Source of the DNA: an uncultured Bacilli bacterium
GTDB lineage: Bacteria > Bacillota_I > Bacilli_A > RF39 > UBA660
Length of the DNA stretch: 33,365 nt
Reading direction: 5' to 3'
Assembly: GCA_944332675.1 (NCBI GenBank)
Contig: CALVKJ010000006.1
Span: forward strand, 1-33,365
Position numbers and translations under genes: made by a program. The notes under the pieces were generated by a model, which worked only from the letters and a program-made list of their open reading frames with translations, was not told the DNA's origin and made no database searches. Below are positions 1-6,468 of this stretch, piece by piece (position 1 is the first letter of the stretch; each line of letters begins with the position of its first letter).

Positions 1-21
1 CTATGATGCGTTTAAAAGTAT

Positions 22-50
22 TTGACAAAAGTGAATTTATAGTGTAATAT
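22..50 (+). promoter_or_regulatory. Sigma-A-type promoter of greA
   Basis: TTGACA at 22-27 and TAATAT at 45-50 are separated by 17 bp. The start site would fall near 57, giving a leader of about 30 nt before the greA start. Confidence 0.8.
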
Positions 51-87
51 TATGAACTGATAATGAAATAAAAAGGAGAAATTGATA

Positions 88-552
88 ATGAAAGATAATA
101 AAGTTATAATGACTGCTGAAGGTTATTTAGAAGCTGAAACTGAGTTAAATGAGCTTAAAAATGTCCGTCGTCAAGAAATAATTGAAGCAATTAAAGAAGC
201 TAGAGCTCAAGGAGATTTATCGGAAAATGCCGATTATGATGCTGCGAGAAATGAACAAGCTATAGTTGAAGCGAAAATTCAAGAACTTGAATATAAGCTA
301 GAACACGCAGAAATAATCGATAATAAAAATAAGAATGAAGTTAATTTGGGTTCAACAGTTACTATTTCTTATGACGATGGAGAAACTGAAGAATATAAGC
401 TTGTTGGTTCAATGGAAGCTGATCCATTTGAAAATAAGATTTCTAATGAATCTCCACTTGGTATAGCATTACTTAAACATAAGATTGGTGATGTAGTAGA
501 AGTTGCTAGTCCAAATGGTGGATATAATATAAAAATTGAAAAAATTGCTTAA
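88..552 (+). CDS. greA: Transcription elongation factor GreA
   Basis: GreA binds in the secondary channel of RNA polymerase and stimulates cleavage of backtracked transcripts. The 154-residue length is normal. The N-terminal coiled coil carries the family pattern (EAIKEARAQGDLSENADYDA, about residues 34-53), including the acidic tip region, followed by the C-terminal globular domain with LGSTVT and the final SPLGIALL / GDVVEVASP segments. An in-frame TTG lies at 82, but the AAGGAG site (73-78) is only 3 nt from it and 9 nt from ATG 88, so ATG 88 is chosen. The gene is monocistronic, with its own promoter and a terminator just after the stop. Confidence 0.97.
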   Translation: MKDNKVIMTAEGYLEAETELNELKNVRRQEIIEAIKEARAQGDLSENADYDAARNEQAIVEAKIQELEYKLEHAEIIDNKNKNEVNLGSTVTISYDDGETEEYKLVGSMEADPFENKISNESPLGIALLKHKIGDVVEVASPNGGYNIKIEKIA

Positions 553-580
553 AACTAACGAATTTGTTAGTTTTTTTCTT
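551..580 (+). terminator. Rho-independent terminator of greA
   Basis: A 9-bp perfect stem (AAAACTAAC / GTTAGTTTT) with a 6-nt loop is followed by a T run, immediately after the greA stop. Confidence 0.9.
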
Positions 581-588
581 AAAATAAA

Positions 589-617
589 TTGCTTAATTTT
601 AATAATTATTATATAAT
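589..617 (+). promoter_or_regulatory. Promoter of tig
   Basis: TTGCTT at 589-594 and a perfect TATAAT at 612-617 are separated by 17 bp, about 27 bp upstream of the tig start. Confidence 0.75.
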
Positions 618-643
618 AATAAGTGCTTAAGGAAGGAATATTT

Positions 644-1891
644 ATGAAAAAAAATGTACATGAAATTGAAATTAAATTAGATAAGGAATGGGTTTCTGCT
701 TTAGATGCAACATTCAAGAAAAAAAATAAAGAAACTAAGATCGATGGTTTCCGTAAAGGTGCTGCTCCAAAAGATGTTTATTTGAAACATTTTGGTATTG
801 AATCTTTATATATGGATGCAGTTGATGCAAGCATTAGTGTTGCATACAAGAAGGTATTAGATGAAAATAAGTTAGTTCCAGTTGTTGAACCAAAAGTTGA
901 TGTAACTGGTATAAGTGATTCTAATGTAATATTTAAGTTTACTATTATTACTAAACCTGAAGTAACTTTAGGAGAATACAAAAACTTAAAAGTTAAAAAA
1001 GAAAAAGTTACTGTTAGTGATGAAGAAATTAACCATGAAATTGATCACTTAAGAGAACATTTAGCGGATGTTATTGTTAAAGAAAATGGTGAAGTAGCGG
1101 AAGGAGATACTGCTGTAATTGACTTTACAGGTTTTGTTGATGGTAAAGAACTTGAAGGTGGTAAAGGTGAAAACTTCCCACTTGAAATAGGAAGTCATTC
1201 ATTTATTCCAGGATTTGAAGAAGGGTTAGTGGGACTTAAAGCTGGAGAAGAGCATACTTTAGAACTTAAATTTCCAGAAAATTATATTGAAGACTTGAAA
1301 GGTAAAGATGTAACATTTAAAGTTAAAGTAAATGAAGTAAAGACTCGCGTTTTACCAGATGTAAATGAAGATTTCTTTAAAGATTTAGGTTATGAAGATA
1401 TTAAGACAGAAGCTGAATTAAAGGCAAAAATTAAAGAAGAAATTAAACATCAAAAAGAACATCAAGCAGATGATGTATTTGTTGATAAATGCTTGGAAGC
1501 TGCTGCTAAAAATATGAAGGTAGATATCAATGAAGAAATCATTGATGATGAGGTTCACAGAATGATCGATCAATATGCACAACAATTACAAATGCAAGGT
1601 ATGAATATTGATGATTATTATAAAATGACTGGAACTAAAGAAGAAGATTTACATAAAATGATGGCTCCAGAAGCTGAAAAGAGAGTAAAATATCGTTATT
1701 TACTTGAAGGAATTGCTGAAGCTGAAGATCTTAAATTCACTGAAGAAGAAATTAATAATAGAGCTGAAGAAATGGCTTCACAATTTGGAGTTTCTAAAGA
1801 AGAATTAATTAAAATCTATGGTTCTATGGATATAATTGAATATGATTTAAAAATGCATAAAGCCTTAGAAATATTAAAAGAAAATAATTAA
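644..1891 (+). CDS. tig: Trigger factor, ribosome-associated chaperone
   Basis: Trigger factor binds the ribosomal exit tunnel via L23 and is the first chaperone met by nascent chains. At 415 residues it has the full three-domain plan: the N-terminal ribosome-binding domain with the signature GFRKGAAP at residues 35-42, an FKBP-type peptidyl-prolyl isomerase domain (about 150-240, with VIDFTGFVDG and PGFEEGLVG), and a helical C-terminal domain. A GTG at 623 extends the frame, but AAGGAAGG at 629-636 lies 7 nt before ATG 644, so ATG 644 is used. Its terminator has been split by the insertion sequence at 1912-3276. Confidence 0.97.
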   Translation: MKKNVHEIEIKLDKEWVSALDATFKKKNKETKIDGFRKGAAPKDVYLKHFGIESLYMDAVDASISVAYKKVLDENKLVPVVEPKVDVTGISDSNVIFKFTIITKPEVTLGEYKNLKVKKEKVTVSDEEINHEIDHLREHLADVIVKENGEVAEGDTAVIDFTGFVDGKELEGGKGENFPLEIGSHSFIPGFEEGLVGLKAGEEHTLELKFPENYIEDLKGKDVTFKVKVNEVKTRVLPDVNEDFFKDLGYEDIKTEAELKAKIKEEIKHQKEHQADDVFVDKCLEAAAKNMKVDINEEIIDDEVHRMIDQYAQQLQMQGMNIDDYYKMTGTKEEDLHKMMAPEAEKRVKYRYLLEGIAEAEDLKFTEEEINNRAEEMASQFGVSKEELIKIYGSMDIIEYDLKMHKALEILKENN

Positions 1892-1898
1892 AATTTTA

Positions 1899-1911
1899 GA
1901 ACACTGTAAAG
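1899..1911 (+). terminator. Left half of the tig terminator, disrupted by an IS
   Basis: AGAACACT (1898-1905) would pair with AGTGTTCT (3283-3290) around a GTAA loop and run into TTTTTT, if the IS and one copy of the 8-bp duplication were removed. The stem is thus rebuilt only in the pre-insertion sequence. Confidence 0.75.
1904..1911 (+). repeat. Target site duplication of the IS, left copy
   Basis: CTGTAAAG directly abuts the TGAACT end of the element and is repeated at 3277-3284. Because the element ends in TG...CA, the identical stretch seen by eye extends to 12 bp (CACTGTAAAGTG). Confidence 0.75.
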
Positions 1912-1936
1912 TGAACTAGTCAACAAAAAGTAGACA
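1912..1936 (+). repeat. IS terminal inverted repeat (orfB-side end)
   Basis: It starts TGAACTAGTC and ends AAAAGTAGACA, matching the reverse complement of 3252-3276 at 20 of 25 positions. Confidence 0.85.
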
Positions 1937-1948
1937 GTTAAATAGAAT

Positions 1949-2770
1949 TTATTTGAACCCTAGTTGAGTTCTATACTCAACCGGAGTTTTATATTGTAAT
2001 GCATAGCTCGGTCTATAATTATTATGATCATATATAATAGCATTTATATAATCGTCTACAGTATCATAATCATCTTGATTGAAATCTAAATACATTTCTT
2101 TCTTTAACCATCCGTTTTTTGATTCAATAATCGGATTATCTGTAGGTGTTGCTATTCTCGACATAGACCTAGTTATGGTATAATCTTTATGTACTTGAGA
2201 AAGTGCTATAGATGAGTATATGATTCCTTGATCGCTGTGCATAATCGTATCTTGGGATTCATATCCTCTTTTTATTTTGCTTTCTAACATACTTTCCAAA
2301 GCTAATTTATGGTTTATTGGATTACTACAATGCAAAAAAGGCTTTACGTTTGAACCAATAATCTCATCATTAAATACATCTACATAATATGTCCAATCAT
2401 ATCTTTGCCTTTTAAACCATATCATTGTTGTATCAGTTACAACTTTTTCTAATGGTTTATTAGTATTCCAATTACCATTTATTAAATTTGGATATTTAAT
2501 TGATTCTTCTCCTGGTTTTTTATATACAGAATAATGTTTTGCTTTACTTCTTATTTTCAACAATTTACATACTTTATGCACTAAATTATCTGATACAATC
2601 CATCCTGTTTCACGTCTAATAATTGCATTTATTCTTCTATATCCATAGCTTTTCTTTTTATTATGTATTTTTATTATTAATTCTCCTAAATCTTTTCTAT
2701 TTAACTCATAATTGTTTAAAATATTTTTTGTTTTTATCCATTTGTAATAACCGCTTCTTGATACTTTCAT
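1949..2770 (-). CDS. IS3-family transposase OrfB (DDE integrase)
   Basis: This is the catalytic half of the IS3 transposase (rve integrase core). It shows an HTH_21-like N-terminus (KSYGYRRI), then the DDE triad: D in VVTDTTMIW, D in MHSDQG, and E in PIIESKNGW with 35 residues between the last two, the D(35)E spacing of this family. The separate ORF starts at MKVSRSGYYKW, but the same frame is open upstream through residues such as EFEIIEDLSNEYSIKSLCAV back to the poly-A slip site at 2887-2893. The functional product is therefore probably an OrfAB fusion made by -1 frameshifting. Confidence 0.93.
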   Translation of the reverse strand: MKVSRSGYYKWIKTKNILNNYELNRKDLGELIIKIHNKKKSYGYRRINAIIRRETGWIVSDNLVHKVCKLLKIRSKAKHYSVYKKPGEESIKYPNLINGNWNTNKPLEKVVTDTTMIWFKRQRYDWTYYVDVFNDEIIGSNVKPFLHCSNPINHKLALESMLESKIKRGYESQDTIMHSDQGIIYSSIALSQVHKDYTITRSMSRIATPTDNPIIESKNGWLKKEMYLDFNQDDYDTVDDYINAIIYDHNNYRPSYALQYKTPVEYRTQLGFK

Positions 2771-2838
2771 AACAGCACAAAGTGATTTTATTGAATACTC
2801 ATTACTTAAGTCTTCTATTATTTCAAATTCCTTTTGTT

Positions 2839-3189
2839 TTATTTCTTGAATACTACAATTGAACCATCTCCTTTCACAAGGTATCCTTTTTTTAGTCTTT
2901 CGTTCTCGATTTTTAACTTCATTATTTCTAATTCAAGTTTTTCAGTTTCATTTAATTCTTTTCTTGAAGAATATTTTGCCAATGGATTTCCAGGTTTTTT
3001 CTTTGGTTTTAGACCATCAATACCATTTTCATTATATTTTTTTACCCATATGCTTAACATTCCATTATTTATTCCTGTCTCTTTTGTTACTTGTGATGAG
3101 CTTTTTTCGAATTCTATTATTGGTTTAATTATTTTATATTTTTCTTCAGCTGACCAATATTTATTTGTTCCACCTTTAGGTCTTCCCAT
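2839..3189 (-). CDS. IS3-family OrfA, HTH DNA-binding subunit
   Basis: A 116-residue protein with the N-terminal HTH_28/transposase_8-type fold (YWSAEEKYKIIKPIIE, SSSQVTKETGINNGMLSIWVKKY), a KKKPGNPLAKYSSRKE linker and a C-terminal leucine-zipper-like helix (ELNETEKLELEIMKLKIENE), the usual OrfA plan. AAGGAGATGAT precedes the ATG. The end of the gene contains A7G, where ribosomes can slip into the orfB frame. OrfA alone typically acts as a regulator of transposition. Confidence 0.9.
   Translation of the reverse strand: MGRPKGGTNKYWSAEEKYKIIKPIIEFEKSSSQVTKETGINNGMLSIWVKKYNENGIDGLKPKKKPGNPLAKYSSRKELNETEKLELEIMKLKIENERLKKGYLVKGDGSIVVFKK
2886..2893 (-). promoter_or_regulatory. Programmed -1 frameshift site (A7G) between orfA and orfB
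   Basis: On the minus strand the orfA codons CTA AAA AAA GGA contain seven As then G. A -1 slip gives a frame with no stop all the way into orfB. An AAAGGAG sequence lies just downstream on the same strand. IS3/IS150 elements are known to use A6G-type slippery runs. Confidence 0.75.
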
Positions 3190-3212
3190 ATTATCATCTC
3201 CTTATATAAATT

Positions 3213-3221
3213 ATTATAGCA
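3213..3221 (-). promoter_or_regulatory. Extended -10 promoter of the IS
   Basis: On the minus strand, TGC-TATAAT lies about 25 bp upstream of the orfA start. No good -35 hexamer is seen, as is common for extended -10 promoters. Confidence 0.55.
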
Positions 3222-3251
3222 ATTAAAAAAGTAGATCACATTCTATTTTTG

Positions 3252-3276
3252 TGTCTACTTTTATTTTATCAGTTCA
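3252..3276 (-). repeat. IS terminal inverted repeat (orfA-side end)
   Basis: The reverse complement begins TGAACTGATA and ends AAAAGTAGACA. It pairs with 1912-1936. Confidence 0.85.
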
Positions 3277-3284
3277 CTGTAAAG
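3277..3284 (+). repeat. Target site duplication of the IS, right copy
   Basis: CTGTAAAG is identical to 1904-1911. The following TGTTCTTTTTT is the right half of the tig terminator. Confidence 0.75.
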
Positions 3285-3369
3285 TGTTCTTTTTTATATC
3301 AAAATTAACCACGTGCGGTTAGGGATAATTCACCACTTATTGTTACACTATAGTAATGAAGTGGTTGGT

Positions 3370-3609
3370 ATGAAAATAAATGATGCTATATCTAAGAAAT
3401 TATTAAAAGTATGTGCTGAGAAAAAAATGTCGGTCAATAGACTGGCGGTGCTTTGTTGTCTTACTCAGAGCACTGTGCAAAATATAATTGATGGCAATTC
3501 AAAAAATCCAAAGATTCTTACATTAGTTAGAATTTGTGATGGCTTAAATATTACATTAAAAGAATTCTTTGACGATGAATTATTTACAAATTTAGATAGA
3601 GAGGATTAA
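3370..3609 (+). CDS. Small XRE-type helix-turn-helix protein
   Basis: The 79-residue protein is essentially a single Cro/C1-type HTH domain: KLLKVCAEKKMSVNRLAVLC, then LTQSTVQNIIDG as the likely turn and recognition helix, then TLVRICDGLNITLKEFF. It has no partner domain. An in-frame GTG at 3313 would add 19 residues that do not resemble the family, so ATG 3370 is preferred, although its ribosome site (GGTTGG) is weak. An inverted repeat (CCACTT...AAGTGG, 3333-3364) lies at the presumed promoter and could be an autoregulatory operator. The neighbour downstream is surface protein P1, in the same direction but behind a terminator-like hairpin. Whether it controls P1 is an inference. Confidence 0.8.
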   Translation: MKINDAISKKLLKVCAEKKMSVNRLAVLCCLTQSTVQNIIDGNSKNPKILTLVRICDGLNITLKEFFDDELFTNLDRED

Positions 3610-3634
3610 CCTTATATGGTTATTTCCTTTTTTA
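3603..3634 (+). terminator. Terminator of the HTH gene
   Basis: A short stem (TAACC / GGTTA, extendable to GGA...TCC) overlaps the stop codon and is followed by TTTTTTT. Confidence 0.6.
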
Positions 3635-3670
3635 ATTTTTATATTATAATTATTTAGATAGTAGACAGTG

Positions 3671-3704
3671 TTCGACAAGATAGTGTGGTTAAATTTGATA
3701 GAAT
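3671..3704 (+). promoter_or_regulatory. Spo0A-box-like element and promoter of surface gene P1
   Basis: TTCGACAAGAT at 3671-3681 is the reverse complement of a 0A-box-like TTGTCGAA. Its TCGACA (3672-3677) could act as a poor -35, with TAGAAT at 3699-3704 as the -10, spaced 21 bp. The same arrangement occurs upstream of P3 (28317-28350). Spo0A-activated sigma-A promoters are known to have 0A boxes over the -35 and spacers of about 21-22 bp. Binding is inferred only. Confidence 0.45.
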
Positions 3705-3727
3705 AATCAAAAGGATTGGTGAAATAT

Positions 3728-4885
3728 ATGAATAAAAAGATAATAGTTAGTATAATTTGTATTTTATTAGTTATCTCTATTTCTTTGGTAATAGTGGTAA
3801 ATAATAGTTATTCTAATAAAACGGTTTTAAGTGATGGCGAAGTAAATACTGAGAAGAATAATACCTCAAATATGTTAACGATGATGTATGAAACCGAAGC
3901 TGATAGTGGAGAATATCAAGTTGCTAGTGATACAAATTGGCTTAGTGGTGATTATGTTTTTAATGAAACACTATCTAGGTGTGAAAATGGAAGCAATTTA
4001 AGGTGGGATGATACTACAAATAGAGTTATAATTGAAGCTACTACTGCTGATAAATGTTATGTTTATTTCGATATTTTTGTGCCAGAGTTGAAATATGCTT
4101 ATTTAGTTGATGCTAATTCAGTTCCGCCGTATTTAACAGGAGATATTGGTTCAACAATCTCCGATGAAATAGTATTATTAATAGATAGTGTTATTGGCGA
4201 GGATATTAACTTAGAAGCTAATAAAATTACAAAAAATAGTATTTCTAGTGATTATAATTATGTCTTAAATTACGGATATAATTCTGCTGTACATATAAAG
4301 AATTCTAATATTCATTTATCATATGGAACAATTCAAGCAATTGGAGATAATGCTTTAGGTTTATATATTGAGGATTCATCAGTAACAATGGGAAATATAG
4401 AAATCATCCAAAATAATGGAATTCCTAGTATTATAATTGATAATTCAATATTTGACTGTGAAGCCCCGATGTTAAATAACAATTTAATTTATATACGTAA
4501 TACTTCAGTGCTTACTTTTTTTTCTGATACTATTTCTAATATGGAGATTGCTTCAGGATCTAATGTTAATATTAAAAACCAATCTAGTTTAGAGAGCATA
4601 ATTAGTGTTGGTAATAATTCTAATTTAACTTTTATTAACAATGGATCATTTTCTGGTAGCATTAGTTATGATTGGGGGCAAAGTGAAACTATTGTAAATT
4701 TTGAGAATATGTCTATGTTAAACTTAACTGGTGATTTATATGTTACTGTTTTTAATGATATCACTGGTTATTCTGGAATAAATTCAAATGGATATAATAT
4801 TTATTATGATAGAAATTCTAATCCGCAATTAGATGGAAGCATTATTTCTCTTAATGGTGGAGGGAGTTTGCTTCCATTTAATTAA
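3728..4885 (+). CDS. Membrane-anchored surface protein P1 with the two-Cys DKCYVYF module
   Basis: The function is unknown. The 385-residue protein begins with a short basic stretch and one membrane segment (about residues 5-24), so most of it is outside the cell. A linker leads to a module at 49-115 shared with the proteins at 15882 and 28371: LTMMYETEADSGEYQV, FNETLSRCENG and TADKCYVYFD, with Cys85 and Cys110, which probably form a disulfide. The remaining 270 residues are rich in Asn, Ser and Ile and carry short repeating strand-turn units (AVHIKNSNIHLSYGTI, LGLYIEDSSVTMGNI), suggesting a right-handed beta-helix adhesin-like fold. ATG 3728 is chosen by analogy with the MKKK/MIKKK starts of its paralogs; a TTG at 3716 is possible. 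The 3' end abuts an IS remnant, so the C-terminus may be truncated. Confidence 0.8.
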   Translation: MNKKIIVSIICILLVISISLVIVVNNSYSNKTVLSDGEVNTEKNNTSNMLTMMYETEADSGEYQVASDTNWLSGDYVFNETLSRCENGSNLRWDDTTNRVIIEATTADKCYVYFDIFVPELKYAYLVDANSVPPYLTGDIGSTISDEIVLLIDSVIGEDINLEANKITKNSISSDYNYVLNYGYNSAVHIKNSNIHLSYGTIQAIGDNALGLYIEDSSVTMGNIEIIQNNGIPSIIIDNSIFDCEAPMLNNNLIYIRNTSVLTFFSDTISNMEIASGSNVNIKNQSSLESIISVGNNSNLTFINNGSFSGSISYDWGQSETIVNFENMSMLNLTGDLYVTVFNDITGYSGINSNGYNIYYDRNSNPQLDGSIISLNGGGSLLPFN

Positions 4886-4892
4886 AAGTACA

Positions 4893-4995
4893 ATTGATGA
4901 GTATATGATTTTTTGAACGCTGTGTGTTTTGAAATTTATATACTCTTTTAATTTTGTATTCTAGTATATTTTTTAGTGGACTAGAAGTATTCCGA
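4893..4995 (-). mobile_element. Decayed IS3 orfB fragment
   Basis: This stretch aligns with 2212-2310 of the intact IS: GATGAGTATATGATT is identical, and the first 30 bases match at about 26 positions. Read on the minus strand it gives LEYKIKRVYKFQ and, after a frameshift, HSVQKIIYSSIV, against LESKIKRGYESQ and HSDQGIIYSSIA in the intact transposase. The catalytic Asp of HSDQG is lost. It comes from a related but diverged IS3 element. Confidence 0.8.
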
Positions 4996-5008
4996 TTATA
5001 GATTTTTC

Positions 5009-5092
5009 TTTGTTGTATATTATTATCTTAATACAACTGTAATTCTAACTGGAGGCACCGGTACAGAATCTGATCCTTATCGTATTGCGTAA
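5009..5092 (+). pseudogene. Orphan C-terminus of a surface protein
   Basis: A short frame ends in NTTVILTGGTGTESDPYRIA and a stop at 5090. The GGTGTESDPYRI tail matches the C-terminal style of P2 (SGDGSNSNPYEV), so it is probably the severed 3' end of a P1/P2-like gene, cut off by the IS fragment before it. It has no start or upstream body, and it overlaps the 3' end of the convergent flippase gene by 16 bp. Confidence 0.65.
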
Positions 5093-6381
5093 ATACATTT
5101 TTTGAGGGCTTTAAAGTTTAAGAAGACTACAAATAATATATTGATAATTTCTGATATAACAAGACTATATATTCCAATATGGCAAAGGGATAATATACTT
5201 AAAGTGATGAGTTTTAGAATAACACCATATAAAGATATACGCATAGTTGTTTTGGCATTGCCTAAAGCTTGGAGGCTTGAGGTAAGAACACCTTCTAAGT
5301 AAAAAAGAACAAATACGGGAGCAAGTATTTTAATATATTTGCTTCCGATTGTTGTTTTATAAAGACTAAATAATAAGATATCCCGAAATACATAGATGAA
5401 AAAAGAAAATGTTAGACCAATTAATAGGGCAAAAAGTAGGCCTTGTCTAATTCTTCTTTTAACCATTAAAATATTTCCTTGAGAGTAAAATTTACTTACT
5501 TCGGGGAGTAAAGAAGTAGATACAGCAGCAATAAAAAATGAAGGCATAGTAAGTAGAGATATACTATAAGCGTTATATGCCCCATATTCTGCTAAGATAT
5601 AAGAACTGGAATAACCAGAAAATAAAAGTAAGTTAGTAAGTATTATTGGTTCAAAAAAATAGCCGATGTTACCAACGATTCTACTAGAAACTGTGGGTAC
5701 GGAAATATCTAATATATTGGATATATTATCTTTACTGGGAGCTAAGTTAGTTTTTAGATTAATGCGACGAGGTAGAAAGAAAAAGAAGACAATAATACTA
5801 CTAATTTCAGATAATATGGTTAAGAGAATTAAACCGATGACAGCATACATTACTCCTTTATCCATCAATATTGGCAAAACGATAATTATTATAATAAGTC
5901 TGATAATTTGTTCTATAATGTTACTAGTTGCGTGTGGTAACATATTTTGTTTGCCAGCAAAATATCCTTTTAGGACACTAGAGATAGATACGAAAGGTAA
6001 GGTTAAGGCAAAAGCTACTAATATTGGCCCAGCGAGTGGTTCTTTTAGTAAAGTGGTAGCAATAAAGTCGTGAGTGAGTAAAATAATTATAATTAATATA
6101 GCATTAATTCCTAAAATTAGAGCGGTAGCAGATGTTAAAATACGGATGCTTCGTCCTTTTGCTTCAGCTACTAATTTAGATATGGATATCGGTATTGATA
6201 ATGTAGCTATTGTCAGTAATAAAGAATAAGTGGGCGTTGCAATTGTGTAAAGACTGATTCCATATGGACCAATAATTCTAGTATAGACAATGCGAATAAT
6301 AAAGCCAATAACTTTGGTTAGTAAGCCACTTAATATCAAAATAACTGTCGATTTAATGAATATATTATTGTTTTTACTCAT
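5077..6381 (-). CDS. SpoVB/MurJ-like polysaccharide or lipid flippase (MOP superfamily)
   Basis: A 434-residue integral membrane protein of the MATE/MOP exporter superfamily, closest in pattern to SpoVB/YtgP proteins of Firmicutes that move lipid-linked cell-wall precursors such as lipid II across the membrane. The N-terminus (KSTVILILSGLLTKVIGFIIRIVYTR) and the segment YTIATPTYSLLLTIATLSIPISISKLVAE are characteristic, and about 12-14 hydrophobic helices follow. The AAAGG site lies 6-7 nt before ATG 6381. The gene is divergent from rel. Its last five codons and stop lie inside the orphan surface-protein tail on the other strand, so its native C-terminus may have been altered by the same rearrangement. 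Spore-specific versus general wall role cannot be decided. Confidence 0.85.
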   Translation of the reverse strand: MSKNNNIFIKSTVILILSGLLTKVIGFIIRIVYTRIIGPYGISLYTIATPTYSLLLTIATLSIPISISKLVAEAKGRSIRILTSATALILGINAILIIIILLTHDFIATTLLKEPLAGPILVAFALTLPFVSISSVLKGYFAGKQNMLPHATSNIIEQIIRLIIIIIVLPILMDKGVMYAVIGLILLTILSEISSIIVFFFFLPRRINLKTNLAPSKDNISNILDISVPTVSSRIVGNIGYFFEPIILTNLLLFSGYSSSYILAEYGAYNAYSISLLTMPSFFIAAVSTSLLPEVSKFYSQGNILMVKRRIRQGLLFALLIGLTFSFFIYVFRDILLFSLYKTTIGSKYIKILAPVFVLFYLEGVLTSSLQALGNAKTTMRISLYGVILKLITLSILSLCHIGIYSLVISEIINILFVVFLNFKALKKCIYAIR

Positions 6382-6468
6382 GATTTACCTTTCCATTGCT
6401 TTTAAATTGTTATATAATAAGTATATGTGGGGAATAAAAAATACTTTAAAGAATCTTGAGGTGAGAAA

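Larger units (their letters stand above)
1912..3276 (-). mobile_element. Complete IS3-family (IS150-like) insertion sequence, 1365 bp
   Basis: Imperfect terminal inverted repeats of about 25 bp (1912-1936 and 3252-3276, 20 of 25 matching) begin TGAACT and share AAAAGTAGACA. Inside are an orfA HTH gene and an orfB integrase-type DDE gene, both on the minus strand, with a frameshift signal between them. The reading frames and DDE residues look intact, so the element may be active. It is flanked by an 8-bp direct repeat, longer than the 3-5 bp usual for this family. Confidence 0.92.

Noticed and set aside
3660-3669. AGTAGACAGT matches the inner part of the IS terminal repeat (1929-1938), suggesting another IS end.
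   Set aside because: Only 10 bp match, the TGAACT tip is missing, and no transposase remnant adjoins it; it could be chance.
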